From assembly GCA_022478985.1 (NCBI GenBank), contig JAKSZP010012115.1:1-64000 (forward strand): a DNA stretch of 64,000 nucleotides, given 5' to 3'. Position numbers and translations under genes: made by a program. This document shows, piece after piece, positions 33,914 to 44,689 of this stretch. Each line of letters begins with the position of its first letter. The first letter of the stretch is position 1. Origin of the DNA: Massospora cicadina. Lineage: Eukaryota > Entomophthoromycota > Entomophthoromycetes > Entomophthorales > Entomophthoraceae. The notes beneath the pieces were generated by a model, which made no database searches, had not been told where the DNA came from, and saw only the letters and a list, made by a program, of their open reading frames with translations.

Positions 33914-34420
33914 TCAAAGTAGGGGTTTTTGCTGCCTTGTGGAAACAGGTTTGAGAATAGAGTTAGCTGAATGAGAGGTTAAGAGGGATAGCACCGTGGA
34001 GGTGGATGATTTAACTTCACCAGCTTTGGGTTGTTTAGTGAGTGTGTACTTCTGTGAAACAGGCGGTTTAGCCTTTGTGACCTGGTCATTTAACCCATAG
34101 TTAGTGGGAGAAATTTGGACCTGATAAAGGGGTTTAGGCTTAGAAGCCGATTTTGGAACCACTTGGAAATGCGCTCTGAAGAAGTAGATGGGCAAGGCAA
34201 AGGGGCGACTGCTTTCATCAACTGATTTTTTTTCAACTAAAGACGAAGGGGAGCACTGCCCCATCACTGCCATTACCAACTGATTATTGTTACGGGAAGA
34301 GGAAGTATTGGGTGATGGCAACTCCTTAGGATCAGGTTTCCAGATGGAAAAAGCTGTAGTAGATGCTAAATTGGTCGGCGTAGATGCTTGGCTCATATCC
34401 TTGCGTAGGGTCAAGTTCAT
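33914..34420 (-). pseudogene. Ser/Pro/Lys-rich Gag tail of B1
   Basis: A 168-codon open frame on the minus strand of low complexity (TSSSRNNNQLV, SKPKPLYQVQ, KAKPPVSQKYTLTKQPKAG). The matching position in C (39206-39586) is likewise Lys/Pro/Ala-rich. It could be a basic nucleic-acid binding tail replacing a zinc knuckle; none is visible. Confidence 0.55.
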
Positions 34421-34439
34421 AGATATCAGAGACTGCTAG

Positions 34440-35044
34440 TAAGGCCTCCTAGATATCTCATAAAGTTTTGAAAATGCACTTTATGGAAGAGAGATGCATT
34501 GCCAAGGTGGGATATGATGCTAAGCCAGCCAAAATAGCCACAATAGCATCATCAAGAGGAAGCATTTAGCAAGCAACAAAGGGCTTATTTTTTATCATAG
34601 AAGCGCTCAATTAAAGAGGAGATTATTCTCCCTGTTGTAAACTGAAGCACATAAAAGCCTGTTTTTGTCGCTGTAAACTTTGTTTAAAACCAAATTCTAT
34701 AAGAAGCGCTTGCTTCACCTTTACCAAGTGCTGAGGTTGACTATGGTGAGGACCATTCTTTCTTGAGCTATTTGATTCAAGCATGGAAGAATGTACTGGT
34801 TTTTCCCGGTCATTTGTTCCTTCCATTGCTGATTCATAAACATAAAGGAAGGAGGCAATACTGCCCTCACCAGGTATGAACTTGTCTCAAAGAGGGGGTT
34901 TTTTACAATAAAGTATTGTAGTGAGTGCTGATCAAGCCTTTTAAGGTGAAACAAAGCAATGGCTAGCTGTTGTTCCATAATAGCTAGATTTGGATTAATA
35001 TCAGCGAAAAGGCTAGAAGGGTTACCACCCCCAACAGACTCCAT
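34440..35044 (-). pseudogene. Gag of B1
   Basis: ATG at 35042-35044 (minus) opens a 107-codon frame, MESVGGGNPSS..., with a helical segment (MEQQLAIALFHLKRLDQHS). It lies about 30 nt downstream of the primer site, so this is the natural start. The frame then shifts; 34623-34826 continues with LVKVKQALLIEFGFKQ and QKQAFMCFSLQQGE, which resembles QKQAFICIKLRRGESPAEF in the G1 Gag at 63667. This is the retrotransposon Gag capsid-like region. Confidence 0.75.
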
Positions 35045-35072
35045 TTTTTTATGTTTTTGTGGTGTACAGGTA

Positions 35073-35090
35073 TCCCTATAGTGAGCACCA
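35073..35090 (-). other. tRNA-type primer-binding site of B1
   Basis: Minus strand TGGTGCTCACTATAGGG, two bases from the LTR. One change from the C and B2 sites. Confidence 0.8.
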
Positions 35091-35092
35091 AG

Positions 35093-35847
35093 TGTTGGAT
35101 TTTTGGCTCATAAGGAGGCTTGCTGGTGCTTTTTGCCTTGAAACCAACAATACTGTGAGTGGCTTTTCTCACCACTTATATGAAAATAATTGAAACAAAT
35201 AAATACTAAAAAGGTTTATTTTATATAGATACTTACTGGGAGCTGCATGGGGGTTAAAGAGAGAATATACTAAATAAATTGTTAATAGTATTAAAAACAT
35301 TGAGGCTCAACATTTGGATAGCTTAGGAAATTCTAAATTAGGTAATTTGGGATTTTAGCCTATTTAAGCTCAAAAAATTCACTTCACTTTGGCTGAATGA
35401 TGGATGAAGAATTATTTTTGACTAAGATGTACACATGGGGTAATGATTTGATAAATTTCAGCCATTTCCCATTTGCTAACATTATTGCACCTTAGGGGGA
35501 TCTCTACAAAGCCTATAAAAGGGGGTGGTCCCCAAATAAGTGCTTGAAATGACCTGGTCATGGCTGGCGGAGTACCATCCAATGGACGCTACATGGTCCA
35601 CTTCATGGTCAGAATAATCCAACTTCTTGATCTGGTCTTAATTTCCTATGAAGTATTCAAAATCAGGTTATCCCAATTTGCGAAGTGTACTGAGAATTGG
35701 CCAGGGTCTTTTGGCTGATAACATCAATATTTATATTTAAATCGATCTTAGTATCATTAAGGACTTGTAAATGTCTGACATTTCCCCTTTTCAGACGATT
35801 TTGGCCTAAAAACTCTTATTGGAAGCCTGGAGGACAAATTTCTGACA
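35093..35847 (-). repeat. 5' LTR of B1 (755 bp)
   Basis: Plus-strand ends TGTTGG...CTGACA. It includes CTATAAAAGGGGG (35513-35525) and the hairpin near 35155-35175. Confidence 0.88.
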
Positions 35848-37471
35848 ATAGAAACGTGGTCTCAGTTGCTTACAGTTTTGATTTTGATGGTGGAGAGGGA
35901 ATTATGTTCATATATTAATACTATATTTAACTTTCACTTATCAGGTCATATTTTTGCATCATGATGATGGCGATGTTTATAGATTTCTATGATATTGTGG
36001 GCACTTGAATACCCCCAATAGAAGTTAAATTTTTTATGGCATGTCAAATTTCTGAAATAATAACACATTTAAAACAATAAAGTTATATCAATGGTCCAAG
36101 AGTTTTTTAATCTGGCCAGTTAGCAGCTAAATATATTTTTTATGGTTTACTACATGTACTCTTGACATGTTGTCTTGGGTTACATTGATAAAAATCGTCA
36201 TAAAGTCCCAATATTCTGCACCCTCAAACTCTAACCACCTCCCAGGACACACATTATTTCAATGTAACTGAGGTTAGGTCAAATTCTGCCCTTCTGATGA
36301 GGTTGCCAAGCAGGTTTAGGTAATGCAGTACTCGAAATTCCGCGCCATCCTAGTTGGTAGAGCTGTACTGTTAAGGATCCACAATTGTTGGCTCTACTTG
36401 AGCCCTATAAGGGGAAGATAAGACTTGGCCAGGCACATTACTATATTAAAAACTCTCAAATGGTAAAATCTACTCCCTAGCTATTCATTGATGTGTCCTC
36501 TTCAGTTACCACACCTGCGTTGAGGCCTCAACTACTGTTCAAACTATTCAACTATTAAAACTCCTAATCTTAATTAGTTAACCAAACTATGGCTTTATAC
36601 CAACTCAATAGCTTCTTGCGACTAACAGATGTTTTTGTGCTTGTCATATTTCCGCGCCTCCCTCATACAAAAGGAAGGTTCACGTGCAGCATGGTACAAA
36701 GGGCATTAAAACGATGGAGGAAGCTTAAAACTGATATTATAAATTGAAGTCAACATTGATATTGATGGACCAAGAGTTCATACCTCTGAAACCTTACTGT
36801 TGCTTCATCAGATCAGTTGTTACCCCTCTATTGAAAATGTACTCATATTGATCATCTGGAAACAGGCCAACGCCAAGTATGAAGAGGCTAAACAACCACA
36901 GATTGGAAATGATTCTTAATTTGATACCACTGATGTATGAAACACCTATGCGTTTAAGAGAACCATAAGATACTTGCCATTGCCCAAAGCCCTTTTCAAT
37001 AAGTGTTGTATAATGGCGTGTGAAAAGTTGTGGGACGACGGTACCAAATCATGAGTCCCGTTAAGACATATATAAATGAATGGATACTGCTCACTACTTT
37101 AAGAAAACATCCTAATCAACAGTGCCAGGACACCGGGATACTTGTGTCTCAGCCAAAACTACATTAAACCTAGTTTGTGATTTTACATGGAATATCACAA
37201 ATGAAGCCCTGGGCACTCTTATAATCAGAGTAGGTCTCAAGGTGCCCACAGTGCCCACCTACCAGCTCTTGGTACTAGATTAGATTCAGCAAGGGCCCTA
37301 TGAAGCCCAGTCCATGAAGATCTTCATATGAACTCGTTGACTAATCCCTTAAACCCTTCCTCAGCCCCTCTCTCTTATGCACGCTACACGGCAATGCCTC
37401 ACAATTCCTCAACAGAACTACAAACCATTAATAACCAGCAACCGCTATAGAAACCAGTACCAGAGCGAGCG
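35848..37471. other. No gene recognised
   Basis: No coding motif. A tRNA-like A-box stretch (TAGTTGGTAGAGC near 36352) occurs but the cloverleaf does not form. The right end is the putative start of the C LTR. Confidence 0.35.
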
Positions 37472-38232
37472 TGTCAAACAATTGGATTCTCCATTAGTTT
37501 ATTAGATGTCCTGGTGGCGAATGATTTAATTATTATAAAAATTCTCAGTCAAACTCTTGATGTAATAGCCCCAAATAGAGTAAAACTACTACTAGCCCTT
37601 GGCCAAACAGCTTGGATGTTGTTTGTACAGCTACTCCAAACCCCCAACGGATTAGGCGAAATGATGTGAAAGTTCATCAAAACACTTACTTGAATTTCTT
37701 GCAACTTCTTAAGAGAAAACAAACCCATTTTATAGACCTGAAGAGGGCTCCAGTAGGTAAAATATCTTATCCACAAATCGCTAACTAGGACATTCAGAAT
37801 CAATTAAGATGAAAATATTTTAAGATGCCTGATTGAGTTCAATAGTAAATCATTACTAAATGGACTGCTATAACTGATTTCAACCCAACGCCTAAAAATA
37901 AAGCCCTATCAAAACAAAAAAATTTGAGAGTTTTATGTGCTTATTTGTCATTTTTCCAAATAAAGTTACCCTTCGCCTATTCTGAGAATCATGGCTCCTC
38001 TCATTTTTAGCTTTGGAGTACTATAACTATGAAGAACATTATCTCAACAAGGGATCGAGTTTTACCCCCATTTAGAATATTGAAATAATTAGAAAAAGGT
38101 AACTTTATTTGTGGTTTATTTTTCCTCAAAGATTTTATACAGCTGACAAGAGTTTTATTACTCTTACATATGAATATAGTTGAGATTCTAGGTCTATGCA
38201 CTTGCGAGAAAGAAATTGCCAGGCTTCCAACA
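37472..38232 (+). repeat. 5' LTR of C (about 761 bp)
   Basis: The inner end CTTCCAACA is fixed by the primer site; the outer end TGTCAAAC is chosen because B1 and B2 LTRs also begin TGTCA on their coding strand and the length then equals theirs. It shares with them a TTTTATAG block (37729-37736, the reverse of CTATAAAA). Confidence 0.55.
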
Positions 38233-38234
38233 AT

Positions 38235-38252
38235 TGGTGCTCACTACAGGGG
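38235..38252 (+). other. tRNA-type primer-binding site of C
   Basis: TGGTGCTCACTACAGGGG, two bases after the LTR end. Confidence 0.8.
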
Positions 38253-38289
38253 CCCTGTACACCTACAATCTTATAAATAGAATGGAGGG

Positions 38290-39205
38290 AGTTCAGATGA
38301 TTAGCCCCCCTAACATCACAGTTAAAATGAACCAAGGATAGCTGCTTTAGAACAGCAACAATCCAAAGCTTTATCACACCTTGAGAACTTCAAACGGCGT
38401 CCCTCTCATGATCATCTTTTACTGCTTCTGCTGTTCAGGCATTCCTTGGAGTAAACTCGTCCCATTAAAACCCATTTTAAAGACAAATTTACCCCAGGTT
38501 TGGGAAGTATTGCTACATTTCTATATGTTTATGAATCTGCCATGGAAGGATTGACTGATCACCTGAAGATCAAACACATCCTCCCTTGCCTAAGCCTCAT
38601 AGCCCAAGAGGCAATGGTTCCTCATATGGAAATCCTTAGTATCTGAATAGAGGTTTAGAATGCACTTATGGACGAATTCGTCTTAATGCAGAGTTTAATC
38701 AGGAGAAAGCAGACCTTTACGCGCCTTAGTATGAAGAAAAGAGAAAGATTGCCACCTTCGTCTATAATTTCTATAGTGAAGCACAGCCACTGTTACTTGA
38801 AAAATGTTAATTCTTGTAGACGCCATTGATTCCATTATGACTGGAGTAACTTTTTGCCATTCCTTGGTGATGCTCATTGATTCAGTAAATTGCTTCTTTC
38901 AGAAAATCCGTAATATAAAGGAGGTTCTGTTAAAGGTAACAGATTTCCATAAACTTGAGACTACCCAAGGAGTTGTGTCAAACTCTTAATCCTTGACTAT
39001 TGATGATCTTGCAACCCTAGCCCAGAGGAAAAAATCCATGATGACCCTATGGCCACTTCTATTCCTGTTCTAATAATAACTCTGCCCCCCAGTGCAGCTC
39101 AAACCAGAAATTCCTCCGCCAAGTGAGGTTAGCCAGAATGCACCATCAGTGACAGGGCAGAGCCCTTTTTTCTATCTTCACCTAGAGTCCGCCCTGTGCA
39201 TTTAG
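38290..39205 (+). pseudogene. Gag remnant of C
   Basis: Heavily broken. Readable pieces parallel the B1 Gag at nucleotide level, including 'gtttatgaatctgccatggaagga' (38527) against the B1/B2 'ttccttccattgctgattcataaac' on the opposite strand, and 'aactcgtcccat' against 'aacttgtctc'. No continuous frame longer than about 60 codons. Confidence 0.5.
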
Positions 39206-39891
39206 TTGAAGCTTTGCCTTGCTACGGCCTCCATTAAGGGGCCTCCCGCAGCAGCTCAATTGTCACTTGCCTCTAAGATGCAGTTCATAACTTCCTTGGC
39301 TTCTTCCATGCCTGTTTTCGTCCTGAAACCTGCCCCCAAGGTGCATCCAAAACCAGCCAACAAAGAGCTTAAGCCAAAGGCCGTTGAAGCTGAAATATTT
39401 TCTCCCGCGGCCAAAATGGTATTTGAGCGCTCCAATGGCAACCACTGCAACAAAAAAGTGCATGTTGACAATTTGTGTTGTACAAAGAAAGCCAAAGTAC
39501 CAGACGTGACTTATTCTAACTTCTCTCTTATCACTCCTCTGACTTTTATAATTAACTTCTCTGATGACGAATCTGAAGGGGTATGAAGAAGTTAGTATTA
39601 TGTTTGGGAACCCCAGTTGAAGTAAGGATACCGGATCTGTTGACCCCAGAAGGACTAAATAAAGCCATGAATCTTGATAAAACCTATCTTAGTCAAGTTC
39701 TGGGGTGCCCTGAGGCTATTGATACTGCTAGTGATGCTGACCAGTTCATTGCCTTTTTGATTCGACCTATTAATCATGATCATATTATACAATCCATTAA
39801 AAATAAGTATCCTGAGACAATTCAAAAGCTTTCCTCCACTTTCCGTCTTAAGGAGGTTCTAGCAATCCCCCTAACTTTAGTGGAACTATAA
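39206..39891 (+). pseudogene. Gag tail and SDADQ linker of C
   Basis: 39206-39586 is an open frame rich in Lys, Pro and Ala (LKPAPKVHPKPANKELKPKA) ending NFSDDESEGV. 39583-39891 overlaps it by 4 bases and encodes PEAIDTASDADQFIAF and YPETIQKLSSTFRLKEVL, the domain also seen in B1. The ATGA overlap could be chance after a frameshift. Confidence 0.65.
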
Positions 39892-40240
39892 CCAAGGTAG
39901 AAGTCGTCATCTTAAGGTATGAGTTATGGCCATCATTGACACTAGTTCCCTGATCAATGTGATCTCCTCAAAACTTATCAAGAAGATTGAGTTGGCGCCA
40001 GAGTTGAAATACTCCCAAGAGTATAAAACTGTGGGTTCAAACAGTATTCACGGTATTTAAGGAATATTCCTTTTTAACCATTCACATTGTGAAGCAAATA
40101 CTTTCAGCACCCACTGTAACCATGGATAATAATAATTATGATATGCTCATTGTCAATTAATTTATGTTTGAGTACGACAGAGCCATCAACCTGAAACAGA
40201 TTTTTTTCTCCCTGCTCAATTATGAAATTCTTTGGTCTAA
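39892..40240 (+). pseudogene. Protease of C
   Basis: The active-site segment reads AIIDTSSLINVIS at about 39928-39966: DTG has become DTS, a single G-to-A change. The following residues (SSKLIKKIELAPELKYSQEY) align with the B1 protease (YYKIKLAPDLDYTQEF). Frameshifts follow. Confidence 0.65.
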
Positions 40241-40849
40241 CCAATAAGGACTCAACAAAAAGGAATACTTTTGCTTGGTTGAGTACCCTTCTTCTACATT
40301 ATCTCTGCACTATACAACATCCAGATGAAATACAAAAAAGTTGTCTGATTTGGTGGATGCATTAGAAGGTATTACTTTTTATGCTATAGAAGAATATTAA
40401 TCAAGTCTGGTGAACATTGGGTGATTGAAATCAATATTACATTAGAAATCCCAAAACTGCTTATTTCACATAACAAGTATTGGTGGAGTAAGTCCCTTAG
40501 AACCTTATGTATTGCCTGGTATAATAATTTCTGCTTATCAGTGGCCTATAATTATTCTATTGGTGAATCTCACTAATAAGGACATTGTTGTGAGGAAGCA
40601 TCATGAGATAGGAAAAGGTCTGCTAATTACCATTGAGGATATTGAAAAAGTTCACTGCTTTGGGTCTATGTTCATGATGAGCATACCTTTTGATAAACTG
40701 TTATGTACTTGCCTAAGTTCATATTTCAGATGAACTAACCTCAAATGAGCTTGAATAAGTTCACTATTTATTAGATACCTACAGTGATAATTTCTCCAAG
40801 TCTGATACTGATTATGGGCACACGAAGGATTAAAGCCACACAGTTTATG

Positions 40850-41480
40850 TTAATGATGCCAGTCCTATCCAATCTAAACATTACCATAAGTCAAAGGTCG
40901 AAGAGCAACAAATGAGGACAGATTGTAAACAGCTACTAGATGTTGGATTACTAGTAATTTCCCAAAACCCTTGAGCGTTTCCTCTATTGCTTGTTAAAAA
41001 GAAAAACGGAGGTCATTGGGTAGTTATGGACTACCAAAAGTTGAACAACCTCACTAAAAAAGATAGTTATCCTATTTCATACATCAAAGCTGCTCTTGCA
41101 CAATTCTCTGGCTCCAAATTCTTTTCTTCTATGGAATTGGCCAGCGGATACTGGCAAATGGACCTTTCCCACAGGATCAGGAGAAATATGCTTTTATTTG
41201 CAGTGAAAGCTTATATCAGCCCACTTGATTACCTTAAGGGTTGTGCAATGCGCCCACAATATTTTAATGGGTGATGAATCAAAATTTAAGGAAACTTAAA
41301 CAGAGTTTTGTGATAGTCTATCTCAATGACATCACAGTTTTAATTCTAAAAATTTCAATGAGCATCTTACACATAATAAGAAATAATTTAAACTCCTTTA
41401 TTAGTATAAATTAAGTAAAACCAAAGAATAAACATTTTTTGTCAAAAAATAGACTTTTTCAGACATGATATCTCACAAGA
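40850..41480 (+). pseudogene. Reverse transcriptase of C
   Basis: KSKVEEQQMRTDCKQLLDVGLLVIS (40888-40962), LLVKKKNGGHWVVMDYQKLN (40987-41046) and FFSSMELASGYWQMDL (41121-41168) are the fingers and palm blocks; the motif A Asp reads Glu. Motif C is at about 41320 (YLNDI, for YLDDI). The order and residues match B1. Confidence 0.8.
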
Positions 41481-41529
41481 AATAATTTAACTCTTACAAG
41501 CTAAGGTCTAAGCTACTTCCAAAATTGCC

Positions 41530-41995
41530 TTCGCCTCACCTCTTCCAGGATATTTAGGTGTTTACTGCATGGTGGGATATTACCATCAATGCATCCCAAG
41601 CTTTGCCATCTTAGTCAGTCTTTTGCTGGACTATTGGCTAAGAATATTTTTTTCTGCTGGGGTGATGAACAAAAGGCTGCGTTTGATACAAAAAATTGCT
41701 TCAAGAGCGTCCTCTTTACATCACCTAGACTATGGTAAACTTTTTATCTTGCTTACTGATGCCTCAGATTATGCTATTGGAACCATCTTGGTCAAATTAG
41801 ATGAAAACAGCGTGAATCAACCCGTTTTCTAATTCAGTAAGATGCTATCAAAAGCTGAACGCAACTACAGCGTCACAGAAAAGGAGTTCCTTTTGTCTTA
41901 CTTGCTGTAAAACATTACTGCCCCTTTTTGCATGTAATTACCTTCACTGTGGTCACAACCACGCCTCCTTAAAATGGCTACAAATTATGAAGGAT
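41530..41995 (+). pseudogene. RT connection and RNase H of C
   Basis: The connection reads MVGYYHQCIPSFAIL (41569-41613). RNase H follows: LFILLTDASDYAIGTILVK (41740-41796, catalytic Asp), then KAERNYSVTEKE (41852-41887, catalytic Glu). The end of the domain (LKLHFDMKIEQ-like, about 42020-42060) is broken by stops. Confidence 0.8.
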
Positions 41996-42128
41996 ACTAC
42001 TGACCGACTAGTTCCTTAGGCTTTGAAGCTCTAACACTTTGATATGAAGATTGAACAATGATCTGTAATGCACAATATTAAGTCAATGGGTCGACTCAGT
42101 TTGTTCTTCATTTAAATAATAGTGAAGC

Positions 42129-42190
42129 TGAAGATTGTATGTCATACTTTTGGCCCCTGTAGTGAGCAACTGTTGTTTAAATTATACTTG
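42129..42190 (-). mobile_element. Inverted leader, primer site and LTR start of a C-like element (J)
   Basis: On the minus strand: an LTR end at 42171, then a primer site (42153-42168, CTCACTACAGGGG intact with two bases lost at its start), then about 25 bp matching the leader of C (38255-38280). So a C-like element points left here, directly abutting the truncated C. It can be a fresh insertion later deleted or the product of an inversion. How far its LTR continues into the inverted repeat is unclear. Confidence 0.55.
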
Positions 42191-42509
42191 TTGCTCGCAG
42201 GTGCTTAAGGTGTTGAAAACCTGCCAATATAGAACCAATTGCGGTATGCTTAGTGCGTCACAACTGGTGTAAATGAGGGTCCAAAGCTTCACTTTAAACC
42301 TTCCTCATTGACACACAAGAAGAAAGTAGTGGTTTTTACCACTTATACTTATTTGAGTCTAAAGTCACTCTCTTCTTGTGTGCCAATAAGACAGGTTTAA
42401 GCAAAACTCTGGCCTCCCATTTACACCAGTTGTGACGCACTAAGCATACCGCAATTGGTTCTTATATTTTCAGGATTTTCAACACAATAAGCGCCTTTGA
42501 GTGAGCAAG
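42191..42509. repeat. Long inverted repeat with about 115-bp arms
   Basis: Arms 42211-42322 and 42373-42486 are inverted copies, with a core of 44 consecutive complementary bases (42231-42274 with 42421-42464 approximately). Weaker pairing extends to 42191 and 42509. The loop of about 50 bases contains its own hairpin, AGTGGTTTTTACCACT (42327-42342). It could be a foldback element, an inverted LTR pair, or part of the J LTR. It codes for nothing recognisable. Confidence 0.85.
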
Positions 42510-42559
42510 CAGAAATCCCACCAGTGCACAATAAAAGTCTTTTAATATGATCATGATAA

Positions 42560-42740
42560 TTATTGTTTGCTATGGGTATATTAGTTGGCAACGTCAGAGT
42601 CTCAATGAAAGAACTTGTGGATACAGGGACCTCGGGCATTTTCATCAAACTTTGAGTAGCTCAATCCCTATACTTGACCAATACAACGGTAGCATAAGTA
42701 ATGGGCACATATAAATTTACAATTTTCTACGTTACCATTG
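42560..42740 (+). pseudogene. Protease of D
   Basis: VSMKELVDTGTSGIFIK at about 42597-42648 holds an intact catalytic DTG. Stops follow directly. Confidence 0.65.
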
Positions 42741-43079
42741 TGTGAACACCTGTGCATCACTGTACTTAAGCATGAGTTTGTAGCTAAAGTCTCAGATGTA
42801 ACAGACTTACTTTACCTTAAGATTTATGCGTGGGGTGGTGGCGCTGTTAATTGGTATTCATTAGCCTTGAATGGAACAGATCACATTCACTTTTATAATC
42901 TAAGATATATCTCGCCGCATAAATCCCTACCCATGTGGAATGCTGTGAAAGAAACAGTGGAGAACTCCTTTTCAGAGCTGTACCAGACTTACTTACCATG
43001 CTACAAGTGCTTGAGATCTTCAATGGGATATTTGGAGTGAATAGTTCTAACCGCTTAACACCACCTTCTGAGTTGAATA

Positions 43080-43900
43080 AGACTTCCAATTAACTTAAAC
43101 CTCGATAGGATCTATTTGCTCACTTTACTGTGTAAGCGTCTACTGAAGATCAGAACCTAAATCTTGTTTTGACGACGTGTTGGCCAAGGGGTGGTTGTTT
43201 AAGGATATGTTACTAATGTTATTATCTGCTGTGTTGGCCCAGAAAATTCAATGGTACTCTGCAGAAATGTGTAGAATATGGCCACCTTAACAATGCCGTG
43301 GTTCCTAATCCCTATCACCTCTCATCAGAAGCCATAATTAACCAAGCGATTGCCAAGTCAAAGATCTTCTCCAAAATGGACCTGGTGAACGTCTTTCATC
43401 AATTACATATGAAAGAGGGGCAATTGTGGTTGACCGCCATCCCCTACATGTCATTCATTTATCAGTATAAGTTCATGGCTTTCAATTTTAAGAAACGCCA
43501 CCGCTGTGTTCCAGAGGTTGATTTACCAAGCCTTAGGTGATTGGGGGTTCATTTGTGTAGAAGCATGCGTTGATAAAATCCTTATACACACATTAAGCGC
43601 AGAGAAACATGAAAAGGACTTGTTGGCAGTGACCACGGCACCACATAAAGATTTCTTTTATTAAACATATGAACCGTGAATTTTAAAAGAGGAAGTTCAG
43701 TTTTATGGAACCATGTGCTGAAAGATGAACACGCCATCACCTCATCAAAGTCAGAAGACATCAGGGTGTGTTCAACACCAACGATCCAGAAACAGCTCCG
43801 CAGCTTCCTAGTCTCAGTGAATTTTCTAAAAAAGTTCTCTACTCCCACTCAGAACTTGCCTCACCCATCCACCCATTGATGGGCAATAACACGCTATTCA
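43080..43900 (+). pseudogene. Reverse transcriptase of D
   Basis: NPYHLSSEAIINQAIAKSK (43304-43360), FSKMDLVNVFHQLHMKEG (43366-43420, motif A Asp present) and the region VPEVDLPSLR near 43510 align with the RT of A (FSKLDCLNAFN, AIFQRRIDAALGE). The connection appears at 43785-43850 (QLRSFLVSVNFLKKFSTPTQN), matching A at 3945-3995. Confidence 0.78.
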
Positions 43901-43959
43901 TATGAGCACCAGAGTGTTAACAAGCGTTCAAGACCATTAAGGAGGTTTTTCAACACTAC

Positions 43960-44430
43960 GCCCATCTTACATCATTTCCCCAGAATACAAGCCTGTTATT
44001 GTAGAATACAATGCCTCAGGGTTGGAAGTTGTTGCTGCACTGATACAGGTGTACAAATGAAAAACATTGGTGGTGCACTTATAAAGAATATTCAATGGAA
44101 AAAAAGCTCTCATGAGCCATCTATGATAAGGAGGTAGCCATCGCCTGGTCAATGATGCACTGGCTTTACCTACTGCTGGAATCTAAGAACACTGTGGTTG
44201 TGTTCACCAATCACAGGTTGCTAATATATTATTTCAAACCACAGAACTTGGCGCTTAGACAAACTAGAAAACATTACAATCTCAGAAACTTTAACTTCAA
44301 AGATAGGTTTGTGCGTGATATTACATAATATCAAACTTTTAAGCCAAAAACCCCACTTGTATCTTGAACCAGTTGAAGATGCAGAACTAGTGACCATGCC
44401 ATTTCTGAACAAATTCTGTTTTGGGACATA
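43960..44430 (+). pseudogene. RNase H of D
   Basis: KPVIVEYNASGLEVVAALIQ (43990-44050) matches the first RNase H block of A; its acidic Asp has become Asn. The next acidic positions fall in broken frames (for example the region of 44120-44160 and CVHQSQ near 44200). Stops are frequent. Confidence 0.65.
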
Positions 44431-44689
44431 TCTATGTTGTCATAGTTTATATGTTAAAATCCCTCCCCAAATTCACCCCACCCAGCCAAATTACCAACAC
44501 CTGATGTTTCCCCTAAACCCTTTGACCAAATCAACCCCCAGCTCCACTGGTTCTAATGTCTCACTCTTTAAAGTGGCGTTAGCCACTAAATTCGCTGACC
44601 CTGACAGGGAAATACCTGATGGACAAGATAGACGCTGTCAAGGCCAAATCCAGATAGTATACCTAAAAGGATAGAGTAAGCTACTTCTG

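Larger units (their letters stand above)
29229..35847 (-). mobile_element. Element B1: Ty3/gypsy retrotransposon with both LTRs
   Basis: A 6.62 kb element read on the minus strand: 5' LTR 35093-35847, primer site 35073-35090, Gag, linker, protease, RT, RNase H, integrase with a GPF motif, and 3' LTR 29229-29982. No chromodomain is present after the GPF module. Flanks are ATAAG (29224-29228) and ATAGA (35848-35852), a weak duplication with two mismatches. Frameshifts and stops are many, and the LTRs are clearly more diverged than those of A, so it is older. Confidence 0.88.
37472..42128 (+). mobile_element. Element C: truncated Ty3/gypsy retrotransposon
   Basis: 5' LTR, primer site, Gag traces, linker, protease, RT and RNase H in order on the plus strand, closely parallel to B1. 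The integrase and 3' LTR are missing: after RNase H the sequence passes at about 42128 into the inverted leader of another member (J). Frames are broken throughout. Confidence 0.82.

Noticed and set aside
36345..36410. tRNA-like sequence (TAGTTGGTAGAGC, ACTGTTAA, GGCTC...GAGCC)
   Set aside because: The A-box-like part and an Asn-like anticodon loop are suggestive, but the D-stem and anticodon stem do not pair and the T-loop has the wrong size. At best a tRNA-derived remnant.
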